Positions 42,871 to 52,847 of a stretch of 64,000 nt of DNA are shown here, in pieces. The notes below the pieces were generated by a model, which made no database searches, was not told where the DNA came from, and was given only the letters and a program-made list of their open reading frames with translations. The translations under genes and the position numbers were made by a program. Position 1 is the first letter of the stretch; every line of letters starts with the position of its first letter. Origin of the DNA: Blattamonas nauphoetae (lineage: Eukaryota > Preaxostyla > Oxymonadida); NCBI GenBank assembly GCA_033064195.1, contig JARBJD010000089.1, positions 62,001-126,000 of the forward strand, in the 5' to 3' direction.

Positions 42871-45800
42871 AATACTGGCCGATGCTAATCTGCGATTGGT
42901 GGAACGATACTGGCCGATGCTAATCTGCGATTGGTGGAACGATACTGGCCGATGCTAATCTGCGATTGGTGGAACGATACTGGCCGATGCTAATCTGCGA
43001 TTGGTGGAACGATACTGGCCGATGCTAATCTGCGATTGGTGGAACGATACTGGCCGATGCTAATCTGCGATTGGTGGAACGATACTGGCCGATGCTAATC
43101 TGCGATTGGTGGAACGATACTGGCCGATGCTAATCTGCGATTGGTGGAACGATACTGGCCGATGCTAATCTGCGATTGGTGGAACGATACTGGCCGATGC
43201 TAATCTGCGATTGGTGGAACGATACTGGCCGATGCTAATCTGCGATTGGTGGAACGATACTGGCCGATGCTAATCTGCGATTGGTGGAACGATACTGGCC
43301 GATGCTAATCTGCGATTGGTGGAACGATACTGGCCGATGCTAATCTGCGATTGGTGGAACGATACTGGCCGATGCTAATCTGCGATTGGTGGAACGATAC
43401 TGGTCGATGCTAATCTGCGATTGGTGGAACGATACTGGCCGATGCTAATCTGCGATTGGTGGAACGATACTGGCCGATGCTAATCTGCGATTGGTGGAGC
43501 GTTCATGGCCGATGCTATTCAGCGAGTGGAGAAGCGTTAATGGCCGATGATATTCAGCGATTGGCGGAGCGTTCATGGCCGATGATATTCAGCGATTGGT
43601 GGAGTGTTCATGGCCGATGATATTCAGCGATTGGTGGAGCGTTAGTGGCCGATGATATTCAGCGATTGGTGGAGCGCTAATTGCCGATGATATTCAGCGA
43701 TTGGTGGAGCGTTAGTGGCCGATGATATTCAGCGATTGGTGCAGCGCTAATTGCCGATGATATTCAGCGTTTGGTGGAGCGTTCATGGCCGATGATATTC
43801 AGCGATTGGTGGAGCGTTAATGGCCGATGATATTCAGCGTTTGGTGGAGCGTTCTTGGCCGATGATATTCAGCGATTGGTGGAGCGTTAATTGCCGATGA
43901 TATTCAGCGTTTGGTGGAGCGTTCATGGTCGATGATATTCAGCGTTTGGTGGAGCGTTCATGGCCGATGATATTCAGCGATTGGTGGAGCGCTAATTTCC
44001 GATGATATTCAGCGATTGGTGGAGCGCTAATTGCCGATGATATTCAGCGATTGGTGGAGCGTTCTTGGCCGATGATATTCAGCGATTGGTGAAGCGTTCT
44101 TGGCCGATGCTAATCTGCGATTGGTGGAACGATACTGGCCGATGCTAATCTGCGATTGGTGGAACGATACTGGCCGATGCTAATCTGCGATTGGTGGAAC
44201 GATACTGGCCGATGCTAATCTGCGATTGGTGGAACGATACTGGCCGATGCTAATCTGCGATTGGTGGAACGATACTGGCCGATGCTAATCTGCGATTGGT
44301 GGAACGATACTGGCCGATGCTAATCTGCGATTGGTGGAACGATACTGGCCGATGCTAATCTGCGATTGGTGGAACGATACTGGCCGATGCTAATCTGCGA
44401 TTGGTGGAACGATACTGGTCGATGCTAATCTGCGATTGGTGGAACGATACTGGCCGATGCTAATCTGCGATTGGTGGAACGATACTGGCCGATGCTAATC
44501 TGCGATTGGTGGAGCGTTCATGGCCGATGCTATTCAGCGAGTGGAGAAGCGTTAATGGCCGATGATATTCAGCGATTGGCGGAGCGTTCATGGCCGATGA
44601 TATTCAGCGATTGGTGGAGTGTTCATGGCCGATGATATTCAGCGATTGGTGGAGCGTTAGTGGCCGATGATATTCAGCGATTGGTGGAGCGCTAATTGCC
44701 GATGATATTCAGCGATTGGTGGAGCGTTAGTGGCCGATGATATTCAGCGATTGGTGGAGCGCTAATTGCCGATGATATTCAGCGTTTGGTGGAGCGTTCA
44801 TGGCCGATGATATTCAGCGATTGGTGGAGCGTTAATGGCCGATGATATTCAGCGTTTGGTGGAGCGTTCTTGGCCGATGATATTCAGCGATTGGTGGAGC
44901 GTTAATTGCCGATGATATTCAGCGTTTGGTGGAGCGTTCATGGTCGATGATATTCAGCGTTTGGTGGAGCGTTCATGGCCGATGATATTCAGCGATTGGT
45001 GGAGCGCTAATTTCCGATGATATTCAGCGATTGGTGGAGCGCTAATTGCCGATGATATTCAGCGATTGGTGGAGCGTTCTTGGCCGATGATATTCAGCGA
45101 TTGGTGAAGCGTTCTTGGCCGATGCTAATCTGCGATTGGTGGAACGATACTGGCCGATGATATTCAACGATTGGTGGAGCGCTAATTGCCGATGATATTC
45201 AGCGATTGGTGGAGCGTTCATGGCCGATGATATTCAGCGATTGGTGGAGCGTTAATGGCCGATGATATTCAGCGATTGGTGGAGCGTTCATGGCCGATGA
45301 TATTCAACGATTGGTGGAGTGTTCATGGCCGATGATATTCAGCGATTGGTGGAGCGCTAATTGCCGATGATATTCAGCGATTGGTGGAGCGCTAATTGCC
45401 GATGATATTCAGCGTTTGGTGGAGCGTTCATGGCCGATGATATTCAGCGTTTGGTGGAGCGTTCATGGCCGATGATATTCAGCGATTGGTGGAGCGCTAA
45501 TTGCCGATGATATTCAGCGATTGGTGGAGCGTTCTTGGCCGATGATATTCAGCGTTTGGTGGAGCGTTCTTGGCCGATGATATTCAGCGATTGGTGGAGC
45601 GTTAATTGCCGATGATATTCAGCGTTTGGTGGAGCGTTCATGGTCGATGATATTCAGCGTTTGGTGGAGCGTTCATGGCCGATGATATTCAACGATTGGT
45701 GGAGCGTTCATGGCCGATGATATTCAGCGATTGGTGGAGCGCTAATTGCCGATGATATTCAGCGATTGGTGGAGCGTTCTTGGCCGATGATATTCAGCGA

Positions 45801-46083
45801 TTGGTGGAACGATACTGGCCGATGATATTCAACGATTGGTGGAGTGTTCATGGCCGATGATATTCAGCGATTGGTGGAGCGTTCATGGCCGATGATATTC
45901 AGCGATTGGTGGAGCGTTAATGGCCGATGATATTCAGCGATTGGTGGAGCGTTCATGGCCGATGATATTCAGCGATTGGTGGAGTGTTCATGGCCGATGA
46001 TATTCAGCGAGTGGAGGAGCGTTCATGGCCGATGATATTCAGCGAGTGGAGGAGCGTTCATGGCCGATGATATTCAGCGATCG
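42871..46083. repeat. 35-bp satellite array, about 92 units, two monomer types
   Basis: Type 1 monomers contain ACTGGCCGATGCTAATCTGC followed by GATTGGTGGAACGAT. Type 2 contain CATGGCCGATGATATTCAGC followed by GATTGGTGGAGCGTT. Blocks: type 1 at about 42873-43497, type 2 to 44104, type 1 again at about 44107-44512, type 2 to 45120, one isolated type 1, then type 2 to the end. Rare variants repeat 1015 bp (29 units) apart, for example ACTGGTCGATG at 43400 and 44415, showing a recent higher-order duplication of at least 43401-44147 onto 44416-45162. No ORF runs through because 35 is not a multiple of three. Confidence 0.97.
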
Positions 46084-46467
46084 CATCACCATTAAAACAT
46101 GATGATTCTCTCGTAATGGAAAATCGATGGAGGCCAATACTTGTTTCGCCATTTCGGATCAACATCATCCCATTAACTGTCTTCAGTTCACCGTTCTGTG
46201 AAGACCCTCATATTATCGTTGTTTCTCCCTTTCTCTGAACCACATTACGTCTGAGAGCCATCACAAAAAGAACAATAATCCATATGAAAATCTTCGAAAA
46301 CAATTCGCAAACATTCCACCATCTCCTGTTCTAACAATCCATGCTCCGACGGAACATCTCAACTCTTTACAACCATCAAATCTCGAACATTTACCCCATT
46401 CCTTACCTTTAATCCACGATACGCAAATGATCCCCCGGTTCGGCGGAGAGCGAGAGGAGGCCATCCA
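46084..46467 (+). other. Flank between satellite and TRK relic
   Basis: The frames here are hydrophilic (for example HAPTEHLNSLQPS). They could be the linker that precedes the second pore unit in TRK proteins. No first pore unit is visible. Confidence 0.35.
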
Positions 46468-48880
46468 TTGCAATCGCCAGCGACTCAGACACCCGTCACA
46501 TTTGCCATCCCAACACCGATAACTCCCTCCGATTCCCCGAGAAGGACACCAATCGCACATCCTGTGTTCCAGCGAGGGATGAGAAGCAGACAGAACTCGG
46601 CAAGTGCTGCTACTCTCACACCAGCCACGTCCACCGACACCGAAGAGAAGAAGGAGATCCCGCTCTTCGTGTTATCGCTGGAGTACCAGGCAATGAAGAC
46701 GATCGTCAAAGCCATGCTTTTGGATGTGAGCTTGTGGATCTTGGTCCCCACGTTCTTCCTGTCCATCTATCTCGTGTCGGTCCCGTCTGCTCGTGACGTT
46801 GTTGCTCAGAACATGCAGACAGTCTGGACTCGTTCTGCATCTCTCTCGGCCAGTGGGAGTTACGGTTCCATTTTGTGGTTCTCGTATGAGCTAACTGTCA
46901 CAGCTTTCATGTCATCTGGGTTTGTTATCGACAAAACCAACATGGTCATGTTGAATGACAAGCACGACGGGTTGTTCGATGGATGTAGTGATCGACGAGG
47001 ATTTACATAGCCAGGCCTCGGGAGAGCGTGGACAGGAGCTTGTCATTTCGTATGTCCTCCACCATTCCCGTGAAATCTACACTTCGTTGTTCGGATGTGT
47101 CGAAAGTATTGTCCTTGCTCTTGCATACCTTGCTCTCGTCGTTCTGGATTCCATTGCCCTTATTTTCCTGACCTATCCAATCCTGCGCGATGCTGGCTCT
47201 GTGTCGTCACGTGTGATGGGACTGATCTGTCAGGGGATCTCTGATCGCTCTTGTGGGTTTGCGTTTGTGCCAATGACTGAACTTCGAAGCGGAGGGCTTG
47301 CGCTTCTGTGCTTGACAAAACTCGTGTCGATCTATCCATTCACATTGACACTGCATGAGACTGCACTGCCTGTGAGTGGCGAGGAGATTGAGAGGGAAGA
47401 AAGGAAGGAACGAGAAGAGGCAGTGCTCGCAGATCGAGTCAGAAGAGGAGACAGTGAATTGTTTTCTCTCAACGACAGGCAGAGTCGCGATCAGTGATTG
47501 ACCCCACACGATCGATATCCATACACAATCAGCGGCATTCCCACTCCTTTCTCCAATCCATTCTGGAATGAAGAAGAAGGTGCACAGGAAGATCACAACC
47601 GGGTATACCACAGAGACAGGACAAGTGCTGCATCTGAATCGTTCTTCGACAGTCCTCTCTCGTATACTGGTGCTGAAACAACACTCGTGACACACCCACC
47701 GTCCTTCTTTGGCACTCCGACGCCAACCGTGACGCCATTGCAAACAACAGTGCACTCTCACTCCAATATGCACCTTGAAGCAACTCACCATCGTGGTGGA
47801 CATCATCCGTACCTCTCGCCAACTGCGATCCACCACCACTTCGAGCCAAGTCCACAACCCAATTATGTTGACTCGAAGCGGCATCACGCTCGGACGTTCT
47901 ACGCTGCACGTGCAGCGTAGAACGTCCGAAGAGGAGAGGCCGAGTTTGGTCGGAGAGGGTGTGTGATGCCGGTCATCGTTCCTTCCGAGACAGGCAGTAG
48001 GGATGAGGCCGAACAAAGCAGGATCCGATATGCAATTCAACGCCACCCAACTTCACTGAGTTCGCTGTTCATCCCTCCTCCAGACGAGCTCTCTCAACCA
48101 GCTCAACCTCCAACATCTTCTGCCCCAAAAGTGCAGCCACCGGTTTCGTCGAAACCGCAACGCCATCCACTCCCTTCATCTTCGTTCGTCGCCACAAGCA
48201 CCATCACACCACCGCCACTTCCGCCCTCGTCTTCACCGCATCCAGATTCTCGACCGTCCTCACTGCCATCCATGCTCACCCTGTCGCCTGCTCCATCTCC
48301 AACCTTCCTCTCTCGCCATCCAGTCCTTCTCGCCATCTATCGCATCTTTCAAGACATTCTTGCCGCTCAGCGTGACTCCACTCTCCTCCGAGATGTTGTG
48401 TGAGTGCTTGTCTTCTGGGTGGTCCTCGTTTCGATCGAGCAGTCGCGTCTCGATTCCACTTCTGACAGACTGACGTCTCTCCATCTCCTCTTTGAACTGT
48501 CTTCAGCATACGCCAACGTGGGATTGAGTGTCGGAGCTTTCCCACCACTCAACACAGCCATCTCCCTCTCGGCGCCACTCAGTGTCTCTGCTCCACTCGT
48601 CCTCGCGTTGGTGATTCTCCTCGGAAAGCATCGAGAGATGTCAACCACAATCGACAAGTCGATTTCGGTTTCGTCTTTCGACGGAGCAGCAGACGAGGCG
48701 TTGAAACTCCTTCCATGGACAGATCTCAGAGAAATGAAGTTGACTCAAGCTGGCCGTGATCGGAGAAGGAGAAAGCTCAGTAAGCGGAAGGACGCTAAAC
48801 GGGAAGGAGTCGACGAGAACGAAGCAAGGAATGAATCGGAAGTGGTACAGGTCGAGGCACAAGTCGATCAGGATGAAGAG
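46468..48880 (+). pseudogene. TRK/HKT-type potassium transporter, decayed and lacking the first pore unit
   Basis: The family moves K+ (or Na+) through four M1-P-M2 units. Visible pieces: LSLEYQAMKTIVKAML plus a membrane helix (about 46660-46780); a pore-like TAFMSSGFVIDKTN at about 46900; helix ESIVLALAYLALVVLDSIAL; third pore region RSCGF; KLVSIYPFTLTL; then a long Pro/Ser-rich loop and the fourth unit with FELSSAYANVGLSVGAF and LLGKHREM. The first unit is not found; the satellite lies there instead. The plus frame from 46955 to 49180 is interrupted by TGA at 47495, TAG at 47918 (inside a 40-bp palindrome) and TGA at 48401, where homologs have a residue inside a membrane helix. One frame change is needed near 46985, possibly a missed intron. 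Confidence 0.7.
47890..47929. repeat. 40-bp perfect palindrome
   Basis: The left half TCGGACGTTCTACGCTGCAC is followed directly by its exact reverse complement, with no spacer. It lies in the loop-coding part of the TRK relic and carries the in-frame TAG. Confidence 0.95.
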
Positions 48881-48949
48881 AATCACGTATTAAATCCTTC
48901 AGGCCTCCCTCGCTTCTCTGAACTCATTTCTGAAATGGCGTGGTCGTCT

Positions 48950-49300
48950 TGTGTTTGGAGAGGAACAATAGAACTGCAGAATGTGATTCCTGCTGAGAAT
49001 AGAGTGGAGACGATGAATTGTGGTGGAGAGATGAAGACAGTTGTGGTGAACAAGATGGATACGCTTTACGAAAGACTCCACACTTCGAAGATGGTGTTTG
49101 ATCGGCGACATGTTGAGCAGATGATTGTTCGAGGATTGATGTGGCTGATGGAGAAGCGAATGGAGGAGACTGGACATTGATTGAGCTCACACTGCCACCC
49201 AACTGGAACTGAATGATGATATTCGATGGCAAGCGCCTGAGCAGACGAGGCGAGAAGTTGAAAAAGAAGAGAAGGAAGGGAATGCAGAACGCCCCCCAAA
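48950..49300 (+). pseudogene. Kinase-like domain remnant of the beta-helix receptor family
   Basis: The peptide NKMDTLYERLHTSKMVF at about 49051-49101 matches REVDTLYNALHVNERKR in the cytoplasmic part of the giant receptor, with matching context before it (MNCGGEMKTVVV against LVCSEKMEVSVV). After the stop at 49180 another frame gives DDIRWQAPEQ at about 49213-49242, the counterpart of RWRAPEV. Hence a decayed receptor tail lies fused to the end of the TRK relic frame. Confidence 0.6.
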
Positions 49301-52229
49301 CGACTCACCTCACCAAAGCTGTGAATCCTCCCACCGTATCGTGTCACCAGCGACGATCTTGTTGAACATGTGGAAACACTCACACTTGCCCTCATTTGCT
49401 ACTCCACACATTATCTCGCCAATATCTAATTCAATGATGTTTTTTATGTCCGAACCTCTCAACACGATTGTTCACTCTTCATCCCCACAAACCTAGCTCT
49501 CCGAAGCGCATACCATTTGATCTCGGTCTTCCTCTTATTGCTGTGAAGGTCGCTGTGTCCTCACCCTGACAAGGCTGTCCACTCATCGTAGATGTCACCG
49601 AGTGGGAAGACGAGGTGGACGGTCTGGACACGTCAACAGCAACACACACACTTTCCGCCTGTCCATCTACCACCCTTCACGCCTGTCCAACTCCCACCCA
49701 GCTCACCTGCCCTCTCTCAACGTCGCAACTCGTATCGTCTCAGCTTCTCTCTCTCATCTCGTGTCTATTCGTGAAAGAAAAACGAACACTCTGAGTGACA
49801 CTCTCTCGCAGCTTTTCTAGCTGTCTGAACACTTAACACACCAAATCTCCAACACTTCCTTCCCCCCTGTCACTTTTACGTCTTGTGCTTTCGTCGTCTC
49901 AGACTGTGAATTTCTCTCCGTTGAAAACACAACAGCATCATCCAGAAATCAGAATACTCCCTTTTCCAAATACATCTCGTCGTCATCATTCTCGTCCTCA
50001 ACCAACCCCAACAGCACCGATCCCATATGTTCCAGCAACTCGGTTTGGATTCATGACACGACAGAACGTTCTACACCTCAACATAAACGCTCAAAATGTC
50101 GGACGTGGAAGCGATGAAATGTTTCTTTTGTTCCGGCTCGACCCAACAGCTGACTCTCACGCAATTGGGAAACACATCGCTGAGAAACGAGAAGTATATA
50201 ATTGAACGATTCATTCGAAATGTCCAACACCCAAGTTGGAGAATGACTTATTTGGCTCTGTGACTTCTCCCAGAAACCCCGCGACGATCTTCGACTCGCG
50301 TCCAATCTCGATTCTTCTGATGAAATGGGAAACAACACGTCAACTGGATCATCTTTTGACTTTCCTGTATCGGATCAGAGCTCGTTGAACGAAAGAAGAA
50401 AAGCCACAAACACAAGGACAGAAGGCAACTGTTCTGAAGGTTGGAGTTCGACAGGGCTCAGTGAGGTGGTCAATCCTCCCTTTCTACGTCACCGACAAGC
50501 CCTCCACCAGCGACATTCTCGGCCCCCACCTCATAAACTCTACCGTGTCTTTTCAGATGTCATCGGATCGTGCCGATCACAATTCTGGATCAAGCGAAGA
50601 TGGAGAAAACAACTGTTTGAGCGAAGTGTTGGTGGTTGCTTCTTTGTCAATTATTCTTCTTTCTCACCTTTACTCCCCATTCTTCTTCTCTCTCACCACT
50701 TTCGTCTTCTTTTTTTCCCTCATCTCAGGTTTCTGAATCACACAAGATCCCCACCCTCGTATGGATCGACAGGACTGACTGTATCCTCACATCCGACAAC
50801 ATCGAACCGAACTATGAAGTGATGATGCAGAAGAGGCTGTTCACTTCATCCCACAACTCCACGCATACGGTGTTCTCACGCGAGTACCGATCAAATTCAA
50901 CAGACGAAGAGGAACACAAACATTGGATCTGTTTGCAGGTCTGAAAAAACCAAAACCGTCAGACAAAGACACATGTGTGTCGTTTGTGAACCAGACGCAG
51001 ACAACATGGATTTCCTGAAATAGATGAATACTCTCGTGAAAGGCCCGATTCGAGATGCATTCTCTCGCCCACACACGAAATGAGCGTCGACCTCCCAAAT
51101 TCATGCCACTGTTCTTGTTGTCAACCATTATTCCACGTACACATCCAGCTTCGCAATATCTATCCTGCTCATTCTTCGTACGGCACCATTCATTCTTATT
51201 CCTCAACCTGGCTCGGTCTCGCTGAATGGCGACAGAACACTCGAGCTGAACCGAGTCAGCATCAACTTCTCGACAATTTGAACGCGACAAGGGAAGAACC
51301 AGCTTCATCAAAACCGAGCCGTTCGTTCCGATACGCTCTCTTTCTGATTCGTTCTCTCAGTCTCATTCACTTCTGTCTGCGATCCAAATTCTCACCGGTC
51401 ACACACCGCACCAGTTCTCGATCCTCGTCGCTATTTTCAACACAAACGTTTTCCACTCTCAAACTCTCAGAAAATCTGAGCACACACTCCACTCGTCCTG
51501 AAAGCATCCTTTGCGTGCCAATATCTGAACTCAGAATCGGATCCAACAACAATGCGAAAGCAAAACGACATTTACAGCTGGATCTTCACTTTCCCCGAGT
51601 GTGTACTTATCTCTGAATTGATCGCTCACTCTAACGCGAACAACACTCATTCCATTTGATCTTCGACACATAGAATTCGTTCACCCGTTGTGATGATCGT
51701 ATGTTTCGTTCCTTTTTTGTTATTCTTTTGATAAACCATCTTTTTTTGTTCATTTCATGAGATTATGCATTCTCCAGAACAGATTATTATGAAATAATAT
51801 GAAATAACGGCAAAATAATGATAAAACTGGAAGTATATACGAATTCTGGGCTGAAGATCAAGGGTGTGGGTTTATCCGGAGTTGCGGGTTAAATCGAGTA
51901 CGTTCAGAGGATCTCCTCGACTACTGTTCTTTGTATACATTGCTCAAGGTTGATAAAATCTCGTTTCGTCGGTTTCTCGACATCATTTTCTTATTTGATC
52001 CAGTGCAGTATGACGAGATCATCGCAGAGAACGTGGCGATCGGACGACCAGGACCGATGCCGGAGATTGAATGACACTATCACATCACTATTTCGTTTTT
52101 CCTTTGTTTTTCTCTGTTTCTGTATTGTTCTTTCTCAATTAGCGGAAAAAGAAGTCGGATCATGGTTTATGGTGAAGTGACATAAAGGAACAGCCCAACC
52201 AACAAAACTCCAAAATTCAGATCACGCTC
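49301..52229. other. 2.9-kb region with no confidently supported gene
   Basis: Many short overlapping frames on both strands. The best candidates on the plus strand are an ATG frame near 50094 starting MSDVEAMKCFFCSG (about 57 codons), and a possible exon at about 50730-50943 containing KIPTLVWIDRTDCILTSDN preceded by a pyrimidine-rich, intron-like stretch ending CTCATCTCAG. No domain recognised. The end (51700-51900) is AT-rich. Confidence 0.3.
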
Positions 52230-52230
52230 G

Positions 52231-52305
52231 ACGCTTGCTTGGCGCAATCGGTAGATGGCCCGCTTTGAAAGCTTGAGGACGCGGGTTCAATGCCCACCCT
52301 GCGTC
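52231..52305 (+). tRNA. tRNA-like gene or tRNA pseudogene
   Basis: 75 nt with an A-box TGGCGCAATCGG, a B-box GGTTCAATGCC and a T8 run 3 nt after the end. The acceptor pairs at 5 of 7 positions, and the T stem at 4 of 5 (GCGGG with CCCAC). The central loop reads TTTGAAA, which would put TGA as anticodon (Ser), but the anticodon stem pairs poorly and a serine tRNA needs a long variable arm that is absent. Either a diverged tRNA, a pseudogene or a tRNA-derived Pol III unit. Confidence 0.5.
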
Positions 52306-52308
52306 CTC

Positions 52309-52316
52309 TTTTTTTT
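52309..52316 (+). terminator. Pol III terminator (T8)
   Basis: Eight T residues just after the tRNA-like unit, as expected for RNA polymerase III termination. Confidence 0.6.
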
Positions 52317-52847
52317 CTCAACTTAGAATATTTCGGCCCACAAAGTCTGCATTTGCCAAGACAGTTTCCATGCGCCATAGGCGGGCTCTGAGTCATTGAA
52401 TCAGTGGATGGAAGATGGCTCGAGTCGAGAGTGATTCAAAATGAATAATGGTTTGATCTAAACACATCTTCGCCTGGAAGTTTAATCCTTGTGAACTGAC
52501 TTCAGGGACGATACATTAACTTCATGCGAAGAGTTGCTTGCTGATTTCTTCGCGTTAAGACATAATTGTCGAAAGACACATTTAAAAGAAATCAAATTGC
52601 CTCTTTCAATGAAATGGGATGACTGAATCAGCCTTTATACGTCTCAATATTGCTTGTCGTCTTTGTGGGGCAATTTTTCTGTTTCAATGTCTTCCGATTC
52701 GTCAGTTTCACAGAAAGAAAGTTGTTTCCTGATGAATTGCTCAGACGAGACGAGAAGTGAGACACTGCTTCATGTCAACGTTTCGTCTCGCGTCACCAGC
52801 CTCAATTGTTGGCGGGCCATGGTTGATGAAGAGAACACGCATTCATC
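52317..52847. other. Intergenic
   Basis: No supported gene. The right part is the 3' flank of the convergent minus-strand gene. Confidence 0.4.

Noticed and set aside
42871-46083. CRISPR array
   Set aside because: The repeats are directly adjacent 35-bp units without unique spacers, in a eukaryotic context.
47490-48403. Genetic code with TGA or TAG as sense
   Set aside because: Family copies, duplicates and the beta-helix genes end at TGA, TAG or TAA consistently, and only the TRK relic would need read-through.
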